Below are positions 10,531 through 21,890 of a stretch of 64,000 nt of DNA, piece by piece. The stretch covers positions 586,031,001 to 586,095,000 of the forward strand of contig CM028132.1 of the NCBI GenBank assembly GCA_016271365.2, written 5' to 3'. Every line of letters starts with the position of its first letter. The stretch's first letter is position 1. The notes beneath the pieces were generated by a model. The model made no database searches. It was given only the letters and a program-made list of their open reading frames with translations, and was not told where the DNA came from. The translations under genes were made by a program, and so were the position numbers. Origin of the DNA: Neoceratodus forsteri. Its lineage: Eukaryota; Chordata; Ceratodontiformes; Ceratodontidae.

Positions 10531-11284
10531 GAAAGATTGGTGTACATCAGTTGTTGCAGCCTACCACCCTACCCATTGCTGTTGTTGCCCACCAGCGACC
10601 CCCCACCCTTCCAGATGCAGGATACCAAACACTCCCCCAAGTCTCCCCTCTCCCTCCTCTATCAGTGCAAAACATTTTCTTTATTTCTTACCTCCTTTGT
10701 TGCACACGTTTAGATATATTGAGCAACTGCTTTTTATATTCCTATCCTTCCTATCTACACTCAAAAACAGACTTTAAGTAGCCATTGAACAACCTTCTTC
10801 AAACTCCTACTCCTCCTTTCCCCAATGCAATATCAATGTGAAGAAGTAATAATGAAAGCTCCTAGATTTGCATTTACTTCCCTTCCACTGAGAGAGCAGT
10901 CACCTCTTCACTTGCTGCTGTTCCTTTCCTGGATGTCTGCTTCTGCTATGACAGGTGCATATCCTTTGCCTGTTGAGGAAGTGATGTCAGAACCCCTGGT
11001 ATAAAGGAAATAATGGACCAAGAGTGGGACCAGCCCAAGTCTTCCAGAAACAATCAGGTAGCTGAGGCCTCTGGTCAGACCATTAGCACCCTTCCCCCAC
11101 TCTGCACTCAAACTTTGCAGCTAGTGAAGCCAGCAACAATGAATCACAATTCTACTCAAAGCCCCCAAAATAGGTTTGCTACTGAGATGAGTCCTTAAGC
11201 AATAATCTTGTAGCAAGTGTGTGTTCCAAGTCAGTTCTGTGAAAGGTCCTTTTTAAAAAACATCTTCAGGTGCTTCCTTGATGC
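10531..11284. other. No gene seen; probable CR1 5' region and flank
   Basis: This is pyrimidine-rich on the plus strand up to about 10680, like the adjacent ORF1 region, and so probably the 5' leader of the minus-strand CR1. Beyond 10850 I see no coding pattern and no repeat boundary. The longest open frames here are short and without recognisable motifs. Confidence 0.35.
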
Positions 11285-12900
11285 ATATCTTTTTTTAAAT
11301 TTTGTTATACTTTATTTTTATCTTTTATCATAATTATGACAGTAGATCATAATAATTACAGCACACAGACCATTATGAATTTACATAATTGAGAAAATAA
11401 TTCTCTAAAATACAGATTGAGCATGCATGTGCCATATAATGGTACAATAATCAGGGTAACCAACATTGTAATACTAAATTGAGTCCTTATATGTGCTGTT
11501 AATGGAAGTCCATGAGCCACATAGCATGAAAGGCATATGAAATAAGGACAGCATTCCTATACTAATAAAGCCACTATCCCTACAAAAGGGATATAATAGT
11601 GCCATATATAAGTGCAAGATGTAAAAATCCCACTTAATATTTATGCAGCAATACAAAACGTATAACTTTTAATCATAAAGTTTCTCAATTGAAACATCCC
11701 TCTCCTCAACCCCTTGATGTACTTCTGTAAACCCCGGTTTGCTATGAGTACACATTCAGATATGTATTTACAGGAATGACAAAAAGAAGGGTACTTACAT
11801 GTCTCAATCACCAAAGACATAGAGTAGATATTTTACCCTTAAAAACAAAAGAGGACGAACTGGTCTACTCAGCATAGAGGCAAAATAACAACTAAAGGTC
11901 CTTCTAGATTTTAAATTTTAATCCATTATCTGGTCGAAGTCTGGCAGGAAAAAGTATTGTACAATATGTGGAATCACCAGGGCACGAAGTTGTCATTGCA
12001 CGCCATCAAAACGCTTCCTGTGTTGTTGGGTAGCATAACTTATATCTGGAAATAAGGAAATCTACGCATTATCTTGATACAGTGGGGCAGCTCTCCTTGC
12101 AAGTTTCAACAACTTATCTTGCTTTCCAACTCCCATTGTGATTAGTATGAGAGTGCGAGGTTCTTCCAAATTCATGGCCTGACTATGTGGGGTGACCCTA
12201 TAAACATTTTGGATACCCCACATTTCCTCCTCTCCTTCAGGCAACAATTTTTCATTTAGCCATTCCCCTAAGAACCTCAGTGGGTTATCACCCTCCGACC
12301 TTTCAGGCAAACCTATAATCCTGATATTTGCGGCTCTGGATTGGTTCTCGAGTGTCTTGAGTCTTGCACGAAGGTGTTGATTCTCTTTAAGCATCATCAC
12401 AGTCACCCCCGTTGATGCATCAGTCAGTTTTTTAATCTCACTAAAGTTGCCCTTCATATTTTCAACTGTCTGCATCAACACCACAACTTGTCCATTAAAA
12501 TCATCGACTTTAGCATTTAGGGCTGTAACTGATTGAATGAGCATTTGTAATTTATGCCCCAGCATATCGATAGTCTCTCCAGAGCATGAGGCAGTCGCTG
12601 GCTGCGTGGCGTCTTCCAACTGCAAGGCCACAGAAGTCCCTTTACTTTTTCCACCACTTCCAGGTTGTCTTTCCTTTTTAGGGTTACCTATCCTAAACAA
12701 ATCAGGGTCACTGTTTTTGAAAATTGTGAGTACAATCGAGCCTGAAACCTCTAAAATGTAGATTAGGGCTTCAGAAGGGTTGATCCACAGAGAGCTCTAA
12801 GAAGCTGCTGCACGCTGCTCGGGCTCCACAGTGCCCTCAACTGGTTTCCAAAATTCTGACTTAAAAATCAGAATTTTCTGTTCGGTATGTGACAAGTCAA
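11285..12900 (-). mobile_element. L1/Tx1-type element with ORF1 and 3' region but no ORF2
   Basis: A minus-strand unit starts near 12900 and carries ORF1 (12700 to about 11900). About 600 bases of non-coding AT-rich sequence follow, ending in a T-run on the plus strand at 11290-11300, which is a poly-A-like 3' end on the minus strand. No endonuclease or reverse transcriptase reading exists between ORF1 and the tail. The arrangement is like mammalian HAL1 half-L1 elements, known to carry ORF1 alone. The 5' boundary is approximate and I found no target-site duplication. Confidence 0.6.
11900..12700 (-). pseudogene. L1-type ORF1 protein (coiled coil, RRM, C-terminal domain)
   Basis: ORF1p of L1 elements is a trimeric RNA-binding chaperone that packages its own RNA. 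The open part 12700-12062 starts MFRIGNPKKERQPGS and has a coiled coil with heptad hydrophobics from about residue 55 to 120. It then shows the RRM start SRAANIRIIGLPERSEGDN, a LPEGEEEMWGIQNVYRVTP loop, and RTLILITMG. A stop ends the frame at 12062, but the usual C-terminal block (FPDISYATQQHRKRFDG) reads on in the next stretch to about 11930, so one change truncates it. The length before the break, 212 residues, is shorter than the usual 300 or so. Confidence 0.8.
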
Positions 12901-13672
12901 ACTTTCCACACAATCAGGTCTGGTTTTAGAGATTTTTCCAGGCCCACACATATATTTCTGGTCTTCAAGTATATGTCAACTGGACAGGCAATCTGACTTC
13001 CAGCTAAACTGTTTTTCAACTGCCCTGAATTCCAAATGTGTGTCTGATAAATACATGATGGTCATTTTCCTGGATACACCCACTGTATGATAGGGTGCAA
13101 CAGTTTACCTTTCCCTGTAGGTGTCACTGTCATTCCACATCAATGCCAGTGACATCTGGTCCATGCATTTGACTTAACCCCGACCCCTAGGTCACTACAT
13201 CACCATTCTCTGTCATGGAAAGCCACAGCAGGATATTTTATGCCATCCTGGGCTATATACCTGTCTTCCTTATCTTGAGAGGTACCAGATCCACACTAGC
13301 CTTTATAGAAATAACAGTTATTTTGTAGTTACCTGTTAAAGGGACAGTGTCTTAATTCTAAAATACATTACAGAATATACAATATGAACCCACATAAATG
13401 GATCTAGGCCTATCTTGTGGCGGGGGCCCCAGAAAGGCCCTTTCTTTAAACTGAGCATCCCTCTTGCCATTGTAAGTCATAGACAATAATGTGTGCACTT
13501 CCAGGGCACAATTCAGAGCTATGGGGGCTGAGCCTTAAAAGCCCCCCTATAATTCTAACACTGGTCATGAATCTTTCCCCATTCTAGTGAAAGGCTTCAT
13601 CAACAGCATTACAATCAACACCACTTTCATCAAACTACATACAACACAGTTCGGGTCTCATGTCCTCATATC
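12901..13672. other. No gene seen between L1-type unit and hAT element
   Basis: The stretch has mixed base composition with no reading frame of note and no terminal repeats that I can pair. It precedes the target-site duplication ATTGGGAC of the hAT at 13681. Confidence 0.3.
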
Positions 13673-13680
13673 ATTGGGAC
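13673..13680 (+). repeat. Target-site duplication, left copy (ATTGGGAC)
   Basis: This is an exact 8-bp match to 20310-20317, directly outside the hAT terminus CAATGTTCCC. Confidence 0.88.
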
Positions 13681-14239
13681 CAATGTTCCCTCTAATTTTT
13701 AGTCTCTTTGGGTGGGTGACTGATATGTATGTGCGGCACTTTGTGCAAAAAAATTATTCTTGTGCTCAAATTGGGTGGCCCAAACAAGTGATATATTTTA
13801 TTGTCAGTAAACAGTAGAAAACATAACCAAATGCTCAACTACTCAATGCAAAGTATAAATATACATTCTGACACAGTCCAAAGCTTGGATGTGTATTGTG
13901 CACCATAACACTATGAACTGGAAATGTATAAATTATGTACATTTTAAAGAGTCTTGCATGCATCTGAAAGGGCTGCTGCTGATGATGCATTGCTAGGAAA
14001 TCAACATTAACTGTTTTTCTCTCCTGTCTTTGTCATTCATCCAGTGGACTTATATTTTATTCAGATCCATTTTTCCACCAGATGTTCAAAACAATTTTGT
14101 TAGCATCAGCATATCTGAATGTCTTTCTTCCAAGCAGTTTCTTTGTTTGTTCTTGATGCAGTTCATGAGGCTGAAGCCTCTTTTACTGTCAGCACTAGAA
14201 GCTTGGAATGTAGTAGTAGTACAATCTATTGTTCAGCAT

Positions 14240-17200
14240 AAAGCAGTTACAATATACTAAAATCAGGACAAAATACATAGTAAATATAAATAGACAATAA
14301 ATACATCAATAAGGAACTTAAATAGCTTTACAGTGCAATTCACTTTAACAGAGTACATTTTCACATAAATAACCTCCACAGGACTTCAAGTCCCCCTAAC
14401 AAAATGTACAAATGAGTTGAGATTAAAAATATTGCAAAGATCTCTACTATGTTCTTCTCTTTCATAGTAAACAATTATTCCAAATGATCGTCAAGGGGGA
14501 GGCTGAGATCCCCTAACAATCCACCCAGCAGTTTTTTCCTAGTTGATTCATACCTAGGACACAGGAGTACCATATGTTTGAGATCATCTATAGTCCCCAC
14601 TCCACATTTACAATATGGAGGATGTACCCCATCTTTTGTCTGAAATGAATGCATTGAGCATTATAGTTTTCAGTTCCAAATCTTGTATAGATTCTTTTTT
14701 GTTTAGGCAGGTTAAAAAAGTGATATGGCTCATATCCCCATGAAATCTTTACTTTTTTTTTTATAAAATCCATATAGCTTAAGCTTGGAGAGTTGAACAT
14801 AGAAAGAATTGATGTCTTAAATCAATAATCCTCAGTTTGACATCCTGCCTAATGTCCTCAAATGGTCTTGTGTAAATTTTATATAAGAGGTGGCCCAATC
14901 TGGCCAGCATTATTCTTTCCTTAATAAGATGAATAAAGGGATGTATATATCCCATGCTGGCCAATTTGATGGCTTCCACTACACCCATTCTGGGATATCT
15001 TTGTTGGGGTAAAGGAAAAAGGTTCAACAGAAAGAGAATCTGTCGTTGACAGATGAGAGAAGTCAAGGAACGTTGTCCTACCTCCAAGGCAAGAATACAG
15101 CTTGGAGTTCCATTTAAAATTATTGAGATGTCTCTATAGAGTTTATTCAGAATTATTTGTAATTCTCTAACCTTAGTATAATTCCAGATTTCAGAGGCAT
15201 ATAACATGTTCATTCTTATTTTGGCATTAACAACTCTTAATACCCTGTTCACCAATGACTTCCCCATCTTGCCTTTAAATATTTTTAGGGCATTTACAGA
15301 AGATCCCATTTTAAATTGAATTGCCTCCAAATGTTTGGTCCAAGATTGCCTATAGGCAAAATGGGCACCTAAATAGTCATAACACTTAACAGTGTCTATA
15401 TGGTTACCATTTAGCCTAAAGCCTACCGTATTCATTGTCTGAGAGCCAAAAACTACAATGTTGGTCTTGCTGTGATTAACTTCTAGTTTCCTTTGAGAAC
15501 AGAGAGATTCAAAGTGAGCCAATTTTCTTTTAAGACCTAGGACTGGAGTAGAGAGCAAGACTAAATTGTCTGCATATGATAAACATTCAATCCTTTGATC
15601 ATTAATTTTTGGAGTATGAAACTCTGGGTTACCTAGCTGATCCAAGACTGTATTAATATAGATGTTAAATGGAGTGGGGCCAAATACAGTACACCCATCT
15701 GCCCCCTCCCCCACATTTGTCTCAAATCTATCAGTTAGATGACCATATTGATTATACTGGACTCTTGCCCACATATTTTCATAGAGTCTATTAACATCAC
15801 AAGCAAGGCCTCAATTTGGGATCCTTAATGTATCCCAAAGATTTTCTACTAATCCTGTTGAAGGCCAAGGAGAAGTCCACAAAACAGCAACATAATCTGT
15901 TTTTTATCACTTTAGTATACTTCCAGATCAGATGCTAAAGCACATAATAATGTTGTACTGTAGAACAGTCCTTCTGGAAATCGATCTGTGCCTCATTTAA
16001 TACTGAGTTCTCCTTGACCCAAGTCAGCAATCTGCCCAAATTTATCCTGGAGAAAATCTTCCGTGAAACATCTATCAAACTAATAGGCCTATACACCCTT
16101 GAGTCATTCGGATGCTCTTTCTTAATGAATTGGGAAGGTAATACTACCTTCCCAACTGGCAGGGTAAGAGTACCCTCAACCATGCCATTAAACAGCAAGA
16201 GAAGAAAAGGAATCCATCAGTTGGTAAAAACCTTACAGAGATCACCAATGAGCATTGGTGCTTTATTTGCCTTAAGGCCAATCAGTGCCATCTGGATTTC
16301 ATCTTCTGTGATCAAGATAGGTCTTGGAAAAATTTAATCCTCCTGTATTTTGAAAGCATCAGGTGTCTCCTGCTCTTTATGAGAATAATAGAGCTTGGAG
16401 AATCCCTATCCAAAACAGCCTGCCTCAGTTTTTCCCAAAGTCCATGAGTATGTTTATCTCTCTCCCGTTTGAGAATTTTCCTATATTTTTCTCTTTCACT
16501 CTTTAGCAATTTAAAATTTGCTGCAGGCTTATCTCTTTTCTTCTTATGCTGTCTTAGTTTTCCTCCAAATTCTTTCTTTGCCTGTAGGCATACTGAATTA
16601 AACTCAGACTTTTTATAAAGGGACCTAGGATGATACGTTGTTTTATGTCTAGGTCCAGGTAAAGAAAGAATAGTGTCCCAATTCTCCAAAATATTAAAGG
16701 CCTTACTTTTGTCCAGGACCAACTCGTGAATATCACCTAAAACTGCTGTACTTAGAATTTCTTTGAAACTAGCTTGATGAATCTGCTCCCAACCAATCCT
16801 TCTCTTGCTTATGACTTCCAGACTCTCTTCCTGTTGTGCCTCACTCCTTAAAGTTCCAAAAGGGCATTTGATGTTAATTACAATAGCACAGTGTGCTGAT
16901 TCCAATCTATCCATGACCGCTAAGTTTTGGACCAGCTTTACTGCTTCAAATTGGCCCAAACCTGATCAGGGTTGAAGAGACAGTAGGTCCTCTATACGTC
17001 AAGGATCCAGCTAGAACTCCCTGAGTTCTCCCATTTAAAATACAGAAATTTCTACTGGCCAAGCCCATTCGCAATTCCCTACCTCTGAGGTTAGATTTTA
17101 GATCCTGAGCAGTCCTAGTATATGAGATATTTAGATTAATTATAGATACTGTATGGATCATATCTCAGTATACATCCTCCAAAGAATTAGAAGGAATTCT

Positions 17201-17560
17201 GGCATTAAAGTCTCCCAAAATAATTATAGGACAAGGTATACTCTTATCTGACAGTTCATCAAGTGCCATTTTCAGATCCTGTATGAAAAGGTCGGTGGAA
17301 TCAGTAGCTTTATTACGAGTGAGAAAGTATATATTGCAGAGAATGATCTTCTCTTGTCCCTTGCTAATCATTAGAGCCTGAAAATTTAGCAAAGTTTTAA
17401 TAAAGGAAATACCCCCTTTAAACCTTCCAAACTTTTTATCTTTAGTTGCTGGCAGAGTTTATCCAGAAATCTCACTACTTCATGGTCAATTATTTTAAGA
17501 TGGATGCCTTCAGTATTTCATGAAAGTATAGAAAGGGCATCCATATCTTGATTCACAGCT
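14240..17560 (-). mobile_element. Non-LTR retrotransposon of unassigned clade inserted in hAT
   Basis: Minus-strand pieces line up as one LINE ORF2. The endonuclease end has IIILGDFNAR near 17210 and then a LNGRTQG--GSLTYRG block near 17020. A basic linker occupies 16959-16312. The RT entry (SRVYRPISLIDVSRKIF) lies near 16090, with a degenerate PFNIYINTVLDQL block and active-site YADN at 15576-15565. A C-terminal zinc-like pattern (CKCG--DDLKHMVLLCPRYESTRKKLL) sits near 14580-14490. These features suit the I/jockey-type groups more than CR1, L2 or L1, but I do not assign a clade. The active-site second aspartate is Asn, and several frameshifts and stops make it dead. Both element ends are approximate. 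Confidence 0.7.
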
Positions 17561-17999
17561 CCCTTATTCAAATCCAGCTGCATTCAGAGTTCATTTGTTT
17601 GATATTATCTACAGGCTGCATTTGTAGGTTTAATCAATAACTGTCAGCGGCGAGTAGGTATTAGGGTCAGTTAGGTTTCCAAAGTCAGTCAGGGGGTTAT
17701 CTGCCTCTATGATTGATTTTGGACTATCTTTAGTCTGTTTAAACTATGAAAAGACTTCACCCAAGTCTAACGTGTTAACTAAATGTATTCCCAAACAATT
17801 CAGCTTGCTGGCCAGAGACAGCAAGCTGCTAGTTGTATGAGGATTTTTTAAATGTAATATCAATTTGTGTTGTGGACTCAGGATCTCCACATAACTTTAT
17901 GGACTCCACCATGTTTCTGGAGATATAAAATCCTAATGCTCTTTCCAAGATCCTAATACGCAACCACTAGATAATGCAGTCAACCTTACCCCTCCAAAT

Positions 18000-18336
18000 T
18001 GGTTACTGACTAAAATCTTGCTCCCCCTGGACTAGCTAACCTCGAAAGCTAATATCACTGTAGGCCTGCAACAATGTAAGAGTACTTTCCTATCCTTATC
18101 CAAATGTACCCCACTGACAATGTATGTACTCTGACACTGTCTTACTGTATGTACTCTGACACTGTCTTACTGTACCTTTGCCTCATGTACTGACTGTGTA
18201 TGTATTTTGAAAATTTCTTACTGTAACCCGATGTAAAGTGATTGGTGTACTCAACCCCAGGTCGCCCCTGAAAAAAGGGATCTCAGGTCTCAGAGGGCTT
18301 ACCTGGTCAACAAAATCTAAATAAATAAATAAAAGA
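18000..18336 (+). mobile_element. L2 LINE 3' end fragment
   Basis: The 3' wording AACCCCAGGTCGCC, GGGCTTACCTGGTCAACAAAATCT, followed by a short tandem tail AAATAAATAAATAAA at about 18320-18336, is the typical end of an L2 element. Only the 3' UTR is present. Within it a 25-base segment (TGTATGTACTCTGACACTGT and five more bases) is repeated in tandem at about 18122-18171. Confidence 0.7.
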
Positions 18337-18505
18337 GCAGCAACAAATCTTCCTTAACTTTTCTATGAGAATCCTTGAGTGAAACCTTCTACCCAAAGAT
18401 AGTTATGGGCCTACTTAGCCATACTTCTGTCTGCTTCTGTACTGATCCTCTATCACTACCAATATTTTTCTCTGTGCTATTGTATCCTTCTCACTCTGCA
18501 CCTCT

Positions 18506-19216
18506 CTATGGAAAGTCTCTTCTGGGGAAGGATAAGACTGTGTAGAAACCTATGTGCATGATAGTTTCATATTTAGCTTGGAATGTAGCACATAGATCAA
18601 TACATTTAGCCACCATACTGTACTGCGCATTAGTCAAAGCAAGGTGTATCATGTCAGTAAAGGATTTTAATGATCCTCCTTTCATTTTTTCAGCAACTAT
18701 AAATCTGAAGTCATTGTACTGGCTAACAATTTCTGCCTGGTCCACTGATGAAAATAAACAGTCCTGATATTTGCTGTACAGTCTCTCAATATTTGATAAG
18801 CCAGACTCAAAGCTGCAATGTGGCAGTGCTGCAAAATCAAAGGCAGATCAGTCAGAAAGATCACCTGCAGGAAATCAGCTGTCCAGATGGTCACATAACA
18901 GACCAATGAATTGCAAAATTGCTGCTGTGCTTAATTCAGCTGTGCAATTAGACAAAAGCAGTTTTACTGGTTGGCTCCAGTAGACAGTTTCACCCAGGTA
19001 CTGGCTTCTGATCTTTTTTTATTTCTACCCTAGCAATCTGTACAACTTCAACTGTTCGACCACTTTCTGAAACCTGTTAGACAACTCTGCCAACTCCAAA
19101 AGTACATCATTTAATACTGTTATGACTATGTGATATTCAGAGTTGGATAGCTTCTTAAAGCAGTACTTAGCAATGGGATCTTTGGTGAATGCATGCATAA
19201 TTGTATGTGATGTCAT
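18506..19216 (-). pseudogene. hAT transposase remnant
   Basis: Transposases of the hAT family cut and paste DNA through an RNase-H-like fold with an inserted alpha-helical domain. Three minus-strand pieces (19216-19025, 18906-18697, 18745-18506) read like the middle of such a protein, with VITVLNDVLLELAELSNRFQKV in the first. The last is DFRFIVAEKMKGGSLKSFTDMIHLAL--AQYSMVAKCIDLCATFQ, which resembles the vertebrate hAT-derived KIAA1586/ZNF862-like group. I see no intact catalytic motif and no dimerisation domain. Its orientation agrees with the 5' end of the hAT being at 20309. Family identity comes mainly from context and pattern. Confidence 0.5.
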
Positions 19217-20309
19217 TTACCCTAGGTATGGTTTACAATGACTATGCTGGGTATTGTCAAGCTCAGTGGGGGTTTTAAAATGTATGTTTGCAATGTAGTG
19301 AGTGAGTCAGTGTGATATGAGAGAGGAGAAGCATTTAGGAGACTGTATTTCTCTTCCATTCCGGATCCATACTAAGTGCAGTCTGAATTTATGAGATTAA
19401 ATAAAAATGACATTTTTTGCACTGCTATTTCTTGTTGTCCATTTTTGAATTAATATCCCCATGTAGCCAATATGGGCAACCTTTACAAGCACTAATTTAT
19501 TGAATCTCAAATGTGTGTAAATGTGAGACTCTGTTTTAAAGAGAAGCGCAATCTCATCTCTCTAAACATATGTACAGTCAGTGTCTCAGCCTGCTAATTG
19601 AGAAGGTTATACCCATCAGCCCCCAACACATACATAAAAATGACACAAACAGATAGTAGGTTGCTTTGATGTTTTATTGTAAACAAAAACTATAGTTTCC
19701 CCATTTTCTTCTTTTGAAAAAGAATGAACACGCTTTCAACGGTGAGGCATTAAATCCACTATAAACACATTTTGTATGCGAGACACTGCTTGGGAAGGAG
19801 GCAGATTACACACTGAAGTTGTGCAACTTTAAAACTGAAATAATATAATATATACCCTATGTCAGAGAATCTCTTGCATTACTTTGTTGGGGGGAATCAA
19901 CCAAACAAATAAGACATGCCATCTCTGTGATCAGCAGGGGAATACTGTTCATTATCAAGTACTGTCTTACTGAAAAGAGGTGTCAAGCCGAAAACATTGT
20001 TGTAACTGCAAAGCCAATTGGTTGGAATTTTGCTGATTGGTTCCATTGTTCAATAAGTGGAGCAAGAGCAAGACTGCTGGCTTGTTAAAGTTAATGGGTT
20101 GTGGCCTCAGGGGTGGGCATACAATGTTTCTTTCCCATTCACTTTCATGTCCTGCTGTCTGAGTCTTAAATCTGAGTGATGACTGTAGTCACTACTTCAT
20201 GAACATGAGGATCCCTGTCAGCTGCTTTGTGCGCTACTACTGAAGCCATGTGCGGGTTAATTCTGACTGTTGTGCAGGCACACATGCGCACACCTTAGGG
20301 GGAACATAG

Positions 20310-20317
20310 ATTGGGAC
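20310..20317 (+). repeat. Target-site duplication, right copy (ATTGGGAC)
   Basis: This is an exact 8-bp match to 13673-13680, directly outside the hAT terminus that reads GGGGGAACATAG on the plus strand. Confidence 0.88.
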
Positions 20318-20835
20318 AGTAAACTACTGTGTCTTTTCCCACCATGTGATTGCTGTTTATAAACATACACACACTGGTGTCAACTAAGGCATGCTGCTAC
20401 TGTAATCTCCCTCACAGTGGTGATTAGCTAATAACAGCCTGGGTCCAGTAGTATGCATACTAACATACTCTTTCTAGGGAAACTCAGCCATCAATACTTC
20501 AGAAAGCAGTGTGGTCCAGTGGCTGGAACACTGGAAACTGAAACAGGATATTACATCACCAAATCCTACCATAGTTACTGGCTTACTACATGATTGTGAG
20601 CTACCAGGTGAACTACCTGTGGGTTTCAGCCCTCCAAGATGTAAACTTGAGCAAAAACAGGCCATCATTATAAAACCAAAAATGTAGCAGCTCAATTGGG
20701 CCTTTGTGGGTAAAGAAACTATAAAAGAAAAAAGGAACTGTAAAATAAAAAATAAACTACATAAGAATATAGAAACAGAAAAAAAAAACAAAAGCAGAAG
20801 ATAACCCAAGGTCATTTGAGTCAGACCCCAAATTC
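20318..20835. other. No gene seen
   Basis: This is the flank of the hAT element. It contains an A-rich run near 20780 and no reading frame with recognisable motifs. Confidence 0.3.
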
Positions 20836-21180
20836 CTACCTATTCTCTATTGCCCAATAGCCAGAAAGGGTAGTTTACCCTGTGTCCTTATCCGCCTTCC
20901 TTCTGCTGCCTTCCTGCCACTTCTCCCTCTCCTGGACCCTGCCCCTCCTTTTGGAACTACCAGTCCCCTGAATTTGTCCCAGTCTTCCTTGAAACCTATC
21001 ATAGACCCTGCTTCCACCACTTCCTTTGGCAATCTATTCCATTGTTCTACCCACCCCCTTGGTAAAGAAGAACTTTTTAATATCCCTTTCAAACCACCCC
21101 TGACCAGCCTCAAACTGTGACCTCTCGTCACAGTGTTAACATACCTGCTAAAAGGTGCCCACTTTCTACATTGTTTATCA
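20836..21180 (-). pseudogene. CR1 ORF2 C-terminal remnant
   Basis: The minus-strand frame 21131-20847 reads MTRGHSLRLVRGGLK, then W-EQWNRLPKEVVEAGSMIGFKEDWDKFRG, the C-terminal block of CR1 ORF2. The rest of the element is absent or too decayed. The 3' tail is not identifiable. Confidence 0.7.
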
Positions 21181-21479
21181 CCTTCAGTTAGCTGTAGGTC
21201 TTGATAGTGTCCCTTCTATAAATGTAGAATACAGGAACATAGGTGAAGCAAAGGAGCAGGAAGAAGAAGGAGTGTAACCTAGCAGCTCCTCTAGTCGTTC
21301 CACCCTGTCCTCATGGACAGTCAGATCCCAAAGTTAGTTCATGTATTCTGGTTTTGCTTGCACTGGCATAATTATACTCCCTGTTATGGGTCCTGAACCT
21401 AAGATGAGGAAAACATCTTTGGAAATTATTATGGAACAGTGGTCCTGCCTGTTCTGCCCAGGTATACTACTTTATTTTA

Positions 21480-21890
21480 ACAAATGTTATTCTAATGGCT
21501 CCCATTGCCTTATCCCATTCCCCACAGCTCTCATATCCCTCTATGTTATTGTCCAGTAGGAACTTGTCCAGATTTGCTTTAGCAGCCTCTGTGCTAGTTG
21601 CCTCTACTTATCCTGTAATCTCCCTTCTCACTGAGAAACAAAAGTGTTTTTTTACAATGCCCCATATTCTCCTTCACCCCAATCTTACTATATTTTATCA
21701 CCTGAAATAAATACCCCTAATTAATGTTATCAATACCCTCTAGGAACTTGATTTGAATACTGTAATTAAGCCATCCCTTACTCGCCTCATCTCTAGTGTT
21801 AACATTCCCAACACTTTAATCTTTCCTCATACCCTGCCCTTCTGTTTTTCCTTCTTTTGGTGGAACTTCATTACAAGGAATTTCTTGTTC
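21480..21890 (-). mobile_element. Old CR1-like fragment
   Basis: Base wording such as CTCATATCCCTCTATGTTATTG, GCAGCCTCTGTGCTAGTTGCCTC and CCATCCCTTACTCGCCTCAT follows the layout of a reversed CR1 C-terminus and 3' end, but no frame is open. It may be a second decayed copy next to 20836-21180. Confidence 0.4.

Larger units (their letters stand above)
13681..20309 (-). mobile_element. hAT DNA transposon with 8-bp target duplication, split by LINE insertions
   Basis: The ends are CAATGTTCCC at 13681 and, on the opposite strand, CTATGTTCCC ending at 20309. They are flanked by an exact 8-bp direct repeat ATTGGGAC (13673-13680 and 20310-20317). An 8-bp duplication with short imperfect inverted ends is the hAT signature. 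The subterminal regions match each other as well (TGCGGCACTTTGTGC near the left end, TGTGCAGGCACACATGCGCAC near the right). Transposase remnants lie on the minus strand at 18506-19216. The interior holds a minus-strand LINE (about 14240-17560) and an L2 3' end (about 18000-18336), both later insertions. The remaining hAT sequence is about 2.9 kb. Confidence 0.88.

Noticed and set aside
10995..11010. TATAAA on the plus strand as a possible promoter
   Set aside because: No gene follows it on the plus strand and the neighbouring element reads the other way.
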